A stretch of DNA of 18,183 nt from Bog-473 sp035552095 (lineage in GTDB: Bacteria > Actinomycetota > Acidimicrobiia > Acidimicrobiales > RAAP-2): contig DASZMA010000045.1 in assembly GCA_035552095.1 (NCBI GenBank), positions 1 through 18,183 on the forward strand, given 5' to 3'. A program made the position numbers and the translations under genes. This document shows, piece by piece, positions 12,906 through 18,183 of this stretch. The notes below the pieces were generated by a model. That model was not told the origin of the DNA and searched no databases. It saw nothing but the letters and a program-made list of their open reading frames with translations. The stretch's first letter is position 1. Each line of letters begins with the position of its first letter.

Positions 12906-13889
12906 ATGAAGGGCACCCTGCGACAGAACGGCCAGGACACCGAGGCCACCACCGAGAACGTCCTGGCCGCGCTGGCCGGGAGGGAGTTCTTCTGGCTCGA
13001 CCTCGACGACAGCGCCACCGACGGCACGGTGACCGAGTTGCTCAGCGTGCACTTCGGCTTCCACGAGCTGGCGGTCAAGGCGGCCGAGACCTTCAACCAG
13101 CGCCCCCGCTTCGATGACTACGACGACTTCGTCTACCTGGTGGCCCGGGGCGCCGAACCGGAGGGTCACGGCCAGGCCGAAGTGCACTGCTTCTGGACCG
13201 ATCGCTACGTAGTGACGGTGCACCGGGGCGACTGCCCGGCCGTGGCGACGGTGCACCAGCGCGCCGCCCGCCACCGGGTCACCGACGCCTCATCGCCCCA
13301 GATCGTCATCGTCTATCTGGTCATCGACTCCTTGGTCGAGACCTTCTTCCCGGTGTTGGCCGAGTTCGACGACAAGATCGACGCGCTGGAGGACGACATC
13401 CTCAAGTCGCCCACCGAGGCCCAGCTGGGTCTGCTCTTCGATATGAAGCGGACCCTCATGGACATGCGCAAGGTCATCACCCCCCAGCGCGACATGATGG
13501 CCAGCATCAACTCGGGCGTGGCCGAGCTGCCGGGCATGACCGACGCCGCCAGCCGGTACTTCCGCGATCTCTACGACCACCTGATCCGCATGAGCGACCT
13601 GGTCGACAGCTACCGCGATCTGCTCTCCAGCGTGATGGACACCCACCTCTCGACGGTGTCGAACCGGCTCAACGTGGTGATGAAGCAGCTGGCCATCATC
13701 GCCACCGTCTTCCTGCCCCTGAGCTTCCTGACCGGCTTCTTCGGACAGAACTTCAGCTACCTGGTCAACCACCTGCTCACCCCGACCTGGACCTTCTTCG
13801 TGCTGGGCCTGGGCACCGAGGTGGTGGCGGTCGGGCTGCTCTTCATGCTGTTCAAGCGGCGGGGCTGGCTGGGCGGGCCTACCGTCTGA
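12906..13889 (+). CDS. CorA-family divalent-metal transporter with GQN in place of GMN
   Basis: A 327-aa CorA-type protein. The cytoplasmic N-terminal domain (about 1-245) ends in the long stalk helix, visible as VIDSLVETFFPVLAEFDDKIDALEDDIL, then MKRTLMDMRKVITPQRDMM and LSTVSNRLNVVMKQL. Two C-terminal spans follow at about 262-279 and 295-314, with the basic tail FKRRGWLG inside. The family's signature loop between the spans is usually YGMN or GMN; here it reads FFGQNFS, residues 280-282, so Met is replaced by Gln. This variant occurs in some actinobacterial CorA-like proteins as far as I recall. Mg2+ is the usual substrate, but Co, Ni or Zn are possible and the altered loop could change selectivity. 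It probably follows its own promoter after the GC hairpin. It converges with the patatin gene, with 11 bp between stops. Confidence 0.92.
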   Translation: MKGTLRQNGQDTEATTENVLAALAGREFFWLDLDDSATDGTVTELLSVHFGFHELAVKAAETFNQRPRFDDYDDFVYLVARGAEPEGHGQAEVHCFWTDRYVVTVHRGDCPAVATVHQRAARHRVTDASSPQIVIVYLVIDSLVETFFPVLAEFDDKIDALEDDILKSPTEAQLGLLFDMKRTLMDMRKVITPQRDMMASINSGVAELPGMTDAASRYFRDLYDHLIRMSDLVDSYRDLLSSVMDTHLSTVSNRLNVVMKQLAIIATVFLPLSFLTGFFGQNFSYLVNHLLTPTWTFFVLGLGTEVVAVGLLFMLFKRRGWLGGPTV

Positions 13890-13900
13890 GTGGGGCGGGT

Positions 13901-15403
13901 CTAGGAACGCACGGCCGGGGACGGCGCCAGGTTGGCCGGTCGCACCCCGATGTGGGCCTCGTACTCGGTCCACCAGGTTTCGCAGCCCTCGGGCACCGGG
14001 AAGCCGAGCTGCTTGCGCCCGTCGACCGCCCGGTAGACCTGCTCCTTGAGCTCGCGCAGCAGGGCCATGGTGCCCGCCGTCGAACCGGCGGCGCCCCGGC
14101 CGGCGGCCCACAGCTCCTCTTCGAGGTGCCAGGCCTGGAGGCGGGCCGTGGTGAGGCGGTGGGTCTGCTCCGCCACCTCGGCCAGCAGGGTGGCGTCGCC
14201 CTCGGCCATGGTGTCGGCCGCCCGCAGCCAGCCGTAGTCCTTGTTGATACGGAGGAGGCCGGGCTGCACCTCGAACAGGCCGACCACGTCGACGACCGGG
14301 TCGATGGTCGTGAGGTTCGTCCCTGCCGGGAGGGGCGTAGCCAGGTTCTCGCGCTGGCGGTCGGCGATGGCGATCATGCCCATGGCGCGCATCCCTACAT
14401 CCGCCGCGGTGCCCTCGGCGTAGTTGCGCTCAATGCGGGGCAGGCCCAGCGGCATGGCCACGATGGCGATCACCCTGGTCGCCCCGAGGGCGACGGCGGC
14501 CCGCACCGGAATGACCTGGAGCACCCCGCCGTCCACGTAGTCGTCGTCGGCCAGGGGACGGGGCGGGAAGACCAGGGGCACGCTGGCCGAGGCGATGACC
14601 CCGTTGACCAGATCGACCGGGCCGGCGGCCGCGCCGGGGGCGGGGGTGAGGGCGTCGTCCTCGACGATGGTGCCGTTCTCGGTCACGTAGCGCAGCACAC
14701 CGGCCCGCAGCGCGGTGACGGCCAGGCGGAGGCGGAGACCGGGCCGGCTGATCAGGGCGGGGTCGATGGGCCGGATCCCGCTGGAGCCGCCGTGGCGCAT
14801 GGCGTCGCGCAACGGGTCCAGGTTGAGGGCCGACGAGCCGCTGGTGCGCAGCTTGCGCCGGACGCTGGGCAGCCGGTGGGCCGCGCCGAGGGCCATGCGG
14901 ATGACCCGGCGCTGGCGTTGCCGGCGGGACTTGCGGACCCCCCGGCGCTGGGCCCGGGCCGACCGCTCACGGTCGGCGGCTGCTTCGGCCGGATCGGCCG
15001 GACCACCCGGACCACCGCCGGCGTGGATTGCCACGCCGGACTCGACGTCGAGCGGCGGTAGCGGGGGCCGGGTGCCTTCCGTCAGGGCGTGGGCGATGGC
15101 CCCGCCCAGGGAAGTCCCCTTGAGGGCCCGCAGCCAGGCCTGCTCTCCGAAGACGTGCTCGGTGCGGGTCATGGCCAGGATGTCGTCCTCAATCTCCTGG
15201 ACCCGCTGGGCGAACTCCTCGTGGGTGCGGGCCTGGGCCAGTACGGCGGCCGCGATGGCGCCGGCCGAGGTGGCGGTGACGATGTCGGGGATGATGCGCT
15301 CCACGCCGACCAGGTACTGCAGGGCACCGGCCTCGAACGACCCCTTGGTGCCGCCTCCGGCCAGGACGAAGGCGGTGGGGCCGGCCAGGGCAGCGTCAGT
15401 CAT
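13901..15403 (-). CDS. Patatin-like phospholipase with basic insertion
   Basis: A 500-aa protein with the patatin Ser-Asp dyad fold. The oxyanion loop is GGGTKG (16-21). The nucleophile lies in VTATSAGAIAAAV, Ser46; the first Gly of the usual GxSxG is Ala44. The Asp is in DYVDGGVLQVIPV, D291-G-G. Between these lies an unusual segment, about residues 125-190, that is first Gly/Pro-rich and then strongly basic (RRGVRKSRRQRQRR at 153-166). It may bind membranes or nucleic acid, or simply be a flexible loop. After the dyad the C-terminal ~200 residues are helical and charged, longer than minimal patatins. ATG 15403 is chosen because CAGACT ends 7 nt upstream, with TTGAAC 17 nt before that; the TTG at 15439 in frame is part of that -35. 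Phospholipase activity is a family inference. Confidence 0.88.
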   Translation of the reverse strand: MTDAALAGPTAFVLAGGGTKGSFEAGALQYLVGVERIIPDIVTATSAGAIAAAVLAQARTHEEFAQRVQEIEDDILAMTRTEHVFGEQAWLRALKGTSLGGAIAHALTEGTRPPLPPLDVESGVAIHAGGGPGGPADPAEAAADRERSARAQRRGVRKSRRQRQRRVIRMALGAAHRLPSVRRKLRTSGSSALNLDPLRDAMRHGGSSGIRPIDPALISRPGLRLRLAVTALRAGVLRYVTENGTIVEDDALTPAPGAAAGPVDLVNGVIASASVPLVFPPRPLADDDYVDGGVLQVIPVRAAVALGATRVIAIVAMPLGLPRIERNYAEGTAADVGMRAMGMIAIADRQRENLATPLPAGTNLTTIDPVVDVVGLFEVQPGLLRINKDYGWLRAADTMAEGDATLLAEVAEQTHRLTTARLQAWHLEEELWAAGRGAAGSTAGTMALLRELKEQVYRAVDGRKQLGFPVPEGCETWWTEYEAHIGVRPANLAPSPAVRS

Positions 15404-15410
15404 GGCCGAG

Positions 15411-15439
15411 AGTCTGGCATCGGCGGTCCGGCGGTTCAA
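15411..15439 (-). promoter_or_regulatory. Promoter of the patatin gene: TTGAAC-17-CAGACT
   Basis: On the minus strand TTGAAC (15439-15434), a 17-nt spacer and CAGACT (15416-15411) precede ATG 15403 by 7 nt. This is the only start in the window where both a -35-like and a -10-like box appear at normal spacing. It implies a leaderless mRNA. Confidence 0.5.
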
Positions 15440-15460
15440 TCACGCGTTGTTCACTTCGAT

Positions 15461-15483
15461 CATTGACGGGTCACCCATTGACG
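15461..15483. repeat. Direct repeat CATTGACG, two copies 15 bp apart
   Basis: CATTGACG occurs at 15461-15468 and 15476-15483, upstream of the patatin promoter in the gap before thiS. Two half-sites of a regulator or chance; no third copy was noticed. Confidence 0.3.
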
Positions 15484-15497
15484 TCGACCTTATGGGT

Positions 15498-15545
15498 CTC
15501 AGCCGCCGGCGGCGGCGGTATAACTCAGCCGCCGGCGGCGGCGGT
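15498..15545. repeat. Duplicated 22-bp tail of thiS containing a 12-bp GC palindrome
   Basis: An exact 22-bp direct repeat occupies 15498-15519 and 15524-15545, separated by ATAA. The right copy is the end of thiS (codons for Ala-Ala-Ala-Gly-Gly, stop TGA), and the left copy, 26 bp away, repeats those codons and the stop just past the gene. Each copy contains GCCGCCGGCGGC, a perfect 12-bp palindrome, so the pair could form two hairpins and serve as a terminator after thiS. Confidence 0.8.
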
Positions 15546-15758
15546 GACCACCTCAATGCGGCTGCCCGCCCGGGCCACCGTGCGGTCCCACTCCGAGCGG
15601 GGGACCACGCAACGGTCCACCGCCACCGCGATGCCCTTGGACCCTCCGCCCGAGACGAGCAAGCTGACCACGTCGGCGATGGTGCTCCCGGCGGCCAGGT
15701 CGAGGGGGTCGCCGTTGACGGTGAGGGTCAGGGTCGGGGTCACGGCCGGGCCGGTCAT
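15525..15758 (-). CDS. thiS: Sulfur-carrier protein ThiS
   Basis: A 77-aa ubiquitin-like protein. It has the beta-grasp opening LTLTVNGDPLDLAAGSTIADVV, a middle GIAVAVDRCVVPRSEWDRT, and a C-terminal IEVVTAAAGG, where the final Gly-Gly is the site of thiocarboxylate formation. That sulfur is passed on to thiazole synthase ThiG for thiamine biosynthesis. The length is slightly above the ~66-residue usual size because of an N-terminal extension (MTGPAVTPT). The ATG at 15758 overlaps the thiO stop in ATGA, so translation is coupled. thiG, which normally follows in actinobacterial thiO-thiS-thiG clusters, is absent: the next gene is a patatin. The extreme 3' end is duplicated beyond the stop. Confidence 0.92.
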   Translation of the reverse strand: MTGPAVTPTLTLTVNGDPLDLAAGSTIADVVSLLVSGGGSKGIAVAVDRCVVPRSEWDRTVARAGSRIEVVTAAAGG

Positions 15759-16888
15759 CGGGCGATCGCCGGCGCCAGGTCCGCCAGCAGCGGGTCCAGG
15801 GGCTGGTCGGCCAGCAGGGCGACCACGGCGGCGGCGGTGAGGGGGGCCAGCAGAATCCCGTTGCGGTAGTGCCCGCTGGCCACGGCCACCCCGGGCAGGT
15901 CGGTCCACCCGATGCAGGGCGCATTGTCGGCCGTGGCCGGGCGCAGACCGGCCTGAGCCTCCCGCAGCTCCAGCTCGTCCAGGCCGGGCACGACGGCCCG
16001 GGCATCGCTGAGCAGTTGGTGCACGGCGCCGGCCTGCACCGTCGAGTCGGCGCCCCGCTCCTCCACGGTGGCGCCCACCACCACGCTGCCGTCGGCCCGG
16101 GGCACCAGGTAGACCGAGCGACCGTGGACGAGGGCCCGGACGGTCCGGTTCAAGAGGGGAGCGGCGGCCGTCTGGCCCAGCCGCAGTATGTGGCCCTTGA
16201 CCGGACGGATCTCGGGCAGGCCCGCCCCCTCCAGGCCGTCGATCGACGGGGTGCCGACGCCGGCCGCCAGGAGGACGACGTCGGAGCCGAGGCGGTCCCC
16301 CTCGGTGGTCGTCACGCTCGGACCGCTCGGACCGTTCGGACCGCTCGAGAGCACGGCCGCCTGGCCCGCCACGAAACGGACCCCGGCCCGTTGGCCGGCG
16401 GTGAGCAGGGCGGCCAGCAGGGCCCGGTTGTCGACCTGGTGGTCGCCCGGCACCTCAATGCCGCCGCTCAGGGTGGGGGTCAGGGCCGGGACCAGGGCGC
16501 GGCACTCACTGGCCGAGCGGCGCTGGGCGGTGCAGCCGAGCCGGTGCTGGTAGCTGAGGAGGTCGTCGAGGGCGGCCCGGTCAGAGGCATCGAGCGCGAC
16601 GGTGAGCGTCCCGGACTGGTCGAACCCGATGGCCTGACCCGCCGCCGCCTCCAGCCCGGCGGCGAAGGTAGGCCACTGGCGGGACCCCTCGAGCAGGAGC
16701 GCGGTGAGAGCGGCCTCGCCGAACTGGACCTCGGTCACCGGGGCCAGCATGCCGGCGGCCACCCAGGACGCCCCGTCCCGGCCGGGCGCCGGGGCCAGCA
16801 CGGTCACGTCGTGCCCAGCGTGGGCCAGCTGCCAGGCACAGGAGAGCCCGATGACCCCTCCCCCCACCACGAGCACCCGAGCCGGCAT
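15755..16888 (-). CDS. thiO: Glycine oxidase ThiO (FAD)
   Basis: A 377-aa FAD enzyme that oxidises glycine to the imine used by ThiG in thiazole synthesis. The Rossmann motif VLVVGGGVIGLSCAWQL has GGGVIG at 9-14. The FAD contact SWVAAGMLAPVTE is near 41-53. The C-terminal signatures GLRPATADNAPCIG and SGHYRNGILLAPLTA are characteristic of ThiO/glycine oxidase. Adjacent thiS, overlapping by 4 bp, settles the pathway. Around 16312-16340 the coding DNA carries three near-identical 9-bp units, giving a GPNGPSGPS loop, probably a length-variable surface loop. ATG 16888 has TAGGCT 7 nt upstream on the minus strand and no Shine-Dalgarno, so the mRNA is likely leaderless. No TPP riboswitch is visible in the 104 bp before it. 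Confidence 0.93.
   Translation of the reverse strand: MPARVLVVGGGVIGLSCAWQLAHAGHDVTVLAPAPGRDGASWVAAGMLAPVTEVQFGEAALTALLLEGSRQWPTFAAGLEAAAGQAIGFDQSGTLTVALDASDRAALDDLLSYQHRLGCTAQRRSASECRALVPALTPTLSGGIEVPGDHQVDNRALLAALLTAGQRAGVRFVAGQAAVLSSGPNGPSGPSVTTTEGDRLGSDVVLLAAGVGTPSIDGLEGAGLPEIRPVKGHILRLGQTAAAPLLNRTVRALVHGRSVYLVPRADGSVVVGATVEERGADSTVQAGAVHQLLSDARAVVPGLDELELREAQAGLRPATADNAPCIGWTDLPGVAVASGHYRNGILLAPLTAAAVVALLADQPLDPLLADLAPAIAR
16311..16344. repeat. Three 9-bp tandem repeats inside thiO
   Basis: Reading +, the unit CGGACCGCT appears as CGGACCGCT, CGGACCGTT and CGGACCGCT in succession, keeping the reading frame and encoding Gly-Pro-Ser/Asn units. This is a candidate slippage site giving length variants of a ThiO loop. 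Confidence 0.6.
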
Positions 16889-16895
16889 GGTGCCC

Positions 16896-16901
16896 AGCCT
16901 A
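16896..16901 (-). promoter_or_regulatory. Putative -10 hexamer TAGGCT for thiO-thiS
   Basis: TAGGCT on the minus strand ends 7 nt before ATG 16888, with no ribosome site between. GGACA lies further upstream but not at a clean -35 distance. Confidence 0.4.
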
Positions 16902-16915
16902 CGAGGGTCGTCGTG

Positions 16916-16921
16916 TATCCT
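16916..16921 (+). promoter_or_regulatory. Possible -10 hexamer TATCCT for gltB
   Basis: TATCCT on + in the 104-bp divergent gap fits TANNNT and would give a leader of about 65 nt for gltB. It lies 14 bp from the opposing thiO -10, so the two promoters would overlap. Confidence 0.3.
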
Positions 16922-16980
16922 GTCCTTTCCACTTCTGGGCCAGCGCCGTCCCGGTCGACTCGCAGTTATCCCCTCATTCC

Positions 16981-16987
16981 GGAAGGA
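16981..16987 (+). promoter_or_regulatory. Shine-Dalgarno GGAAGGA of gltB
   Basis: GGAAGGA ends 5 nt before ATG 16993 and fixes the start, so gltB belongs to the leadered class in this window. Confidence 0.7.
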
Positions 16988-16992
16988 CGACG

Positions 16993-18183
16993 ATGGCTAC
17001 CGGCCTTTACGACGCCGCTTACGAACACGACGCCTGCGGCGTCGGCATGGTGGCCGATCTCCACGGGCGGGCCGACCACGACATCGTGGACAAGGGCCTC
17101 ACCGTGTTGGAGGCACTGGCGCACCGGGGGGCCTCGGGCGCCGAGGTCTCGACCGGCGACGGGGCCGGCATCCTGGTCCAGATCCCGCACCGCTTCCTGG
17201 TCGCCGCCGCGGCCGCCAGCGGGTTCGCGGCGCCCCTGCCCGACGCCGGGGGCTACGCCGTCGGCCTGACCTTCCTGCCGACCGACGCCGACGACGCCGC
17301 CAAGGCCAAGAGCCTGGTGGCCCAGCTGGCCGCCGAGGAGGGGCTGGCCGTGCTGGGCTGGCGGCCCGTCCCGACCGAGCCCGAGGGGCTGGGGGAGACG
17401 GCGCTCGGCGCCATGCCGGTGATTGAACAGCTCTTCCTGGCCCCGGCCGCTGGTACGACCATCACCGACACCATGGCGCTGGAGCGCCGGGCCTTCGTGC
17501 TGCGCAAGCGGGTCGAACACGCCGTCGACGGGCTCTACTTCCCCTCGCTGTCGGCCCGGACTCTGGTCTACAAGGGCATGCTGACCTCCGAGCAGCTGCG
17601 CCAGTTCTTCCCCGACCTGCGCGACCCGACCTTCGAGTCGGGCCTGGTCCTGGTCCACTCGCGCTTCTCGACCAACACCTTCCCCAGCTGGCCCCTGGCC
17701 CACCCGTACCGCTACCTGGCCCACAACGGGGAGATCAACACGCTGGCCGGCAACCGCAACTGGATGCGGGCCCGCGAGGCGCTCCTGGCGACCCCCCTCA
17801 TTGAGGGCGACCTGTCCCGGATCTACCCGGTCTGCACGCCCGGGGCGAGCGACTCGGCCTCCTTCGACGAGGTGCTCGAGCTGCTGCACCTGGGCGGGCG
17901 CTCGCTGCCGCACGCCGTGCTCATGATGATCCCCGAGGCGTGGGAGAACCACACCACGATGGACCACGACCGCCGCGCCTTCTACCGCTACCACGCCTCG
18001 CTCATGGAGCCCTGGGACGGCCCGGCCGCCGTGACCTTCACCGACGGCACCGTCGTGGGCGCCGTCCTCGACCGCAACGGGCTGCGCCCGGCCCGCTACT
18101 GGGTCACCGACGACGGCCTGGTCGTCATGGCCAGCGAGGTGGGCGTGCTGAACATCGCCCCCGAGCGGGTGGTGCGCAAGGGC
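16993..18183 (+). CDS. gltB: Glutamate synthase large subunit, N-terminal 397 residues, 3' truncated
   Basis: The first 397 residues of the large subunit of glutamate synthase (GOGAT), which moves the amide nitrogen of glutamine to 2-oxoglutarate. The glutaminase (class II amidotransferase) domain starts at YEHDACGVGMVADLHG, with Cys15 the residue that becomes N-terminal after removal of a 14-residue propeptide. Later landmarks are THRGASGAEVSTGDGAG-like LAHRGASGAEVSTGDGAGI near 43-61, VLVHSRFSTNTFPSWPLAHP, RYLAHNGEINTLAGNRNWM, and SDSASFDEVLELLHLGGRSL, all highly typical. The frame stays open to the window edge (full proteins are about 1500 aa), so the central, FMN and Fe-S parts lie outside. 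It is divergent from thiO, with 104 bp between starts. No nitrogen-regulator site is recognisable. Confidence 0.95.
   Translation, partial: MATGLYDAAYEHDACGVGMVADLHGRADHDIVDKGLTVLEALAHRGASGAEVSTGDGAGILVQIPHRFLVAAAAASGFAAPLPDAGGYAVGLTFLPTDADDAAKAKSLVAQLAAEEGLAVLGWRPVPTEPEGLGETALGAMPVIEQLFLAPAAGTTITDTMALERRAFVLRKRVEHAVDGLYFPSLSARTLVYKGMLTSEQLRQFFPDLRDPTFESGLVLVHSRFSTNTFPSWPLAHPYRYLAHNGEINTLAGNRNWMRAREALLATPLIEGDLSRIYPVCTPGASDSASFDEVLELLHLGGRSLPHAVLMMIPEAWENHTTMDHDRRAFYRYHASLMEPWDGPAAVTFTDGTVVGAVLDRNGLRPARYWVTDDGLVVMASEVGVLNIAPERVVRKG

Noticed and set aside
13952..15061. Long open frame on + opposite the patatin gene.
   Set aside because: Antisense shadow; no domain pattern, whereas the minus frame has GGGTKG, TSAG and DGG motifs.
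16889..16992. Search for a TPP riboswitch before thiO-thiS in the gltB-thiO gap.
   Set aside because: The 104 bp contain no recognisable THI-box core, and the thiO transcript appears leaderless.
1..18183. CRISPR arrays, insertion sequences, integrases, toxin-antitoxin pairs or known defence systems.
   Set aside because: No regularly spaced repeats, transposase motifs or defence-gene domains were found in any frame examined.

Overview
The window is GC-rich bacterial chromosome of actinobacterial type. The evidence is strong GC bias at third codon positions, frequent GTG starts, many starts with no Shine-Dalgarno but a TANNNT hexamer 6-8 nt upstream (the leaderless-mRNA arrangement common in Actinobacteria), and actinobacterial-looking versions of CorA, PspA, ThiO/ThiS and GltB. 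An acidimicrobial or related uncultured actinobacterium is my guess; no rRNA or other decisive marker is present.

Layout. 1-1341: 3' end of der (ribosome-assembly GTPase), a 67-aa zinc-ribbon membrane protein and a gamma-carbonic-anhydrase-like hexapeptide protein, all on +. 1348-3338 (-): a two-gene secreted-protein operon, a DUF4352-like exported protein translationally coupled (GTGA overlap) to a secreted phosphoesterase. 3398-4018 (+): a short CDF-like membrane protein. 4174-4248: tRNA-Pro(GGG). 4249-6732: a looser, less GC-rich stretch of small genes (VOC/glyoxalase-like, DUF1801, antibiotic-biosynthesis-monooxygenase-like, helix-turn-helix protein) with long structured intergenic DNA. 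This is the most accessory-looking part. 6733-9710: PspA-family membrane-stress protein, haloalkane-dehalogenase-like hydrolase and an FAD amine/amino-acid oxidoreductase. 9724-9879: a 51-aa small gene. 9957-13889 (+): a secreted S15/CocE-like hydrolase, a potassium-channel-like protein and a CorA-type metal transporter. 13901-15403 (-): patatin-like phospholipase. 15525-16888 (-): thiO-thiS, overlapping by ATGA, from the thiazole branch of thiamine synthesis. 16993 to the right edge (+): 5' part of gltB.

I see no CRISPR array, insertion sequence, integrase, prophage gene or secondary-metabolite cluster. Most of the window is ordinary chromosome. The observations I think deserve a second look are: (i) a 19-nt motif in inverted orientation overlapping the promoter of the helix-turn-helix gene, with a third partial copy nearby, which looks like an autoregulatory operator array; (ii) a window-wide split between leaderless-type and Shine-Dalgarno-type starts; (iii) an apparent AUU start codon on the DUF1801 gene, preceded by a structured leader; (iv) a gamma-carbonic-anhydrase-like protein whose third zinc histidine is Glu; and (v) a duplicated 3' tail of thiS that carries its Gly-Gly-stop codons and a GC-rich palindrome.
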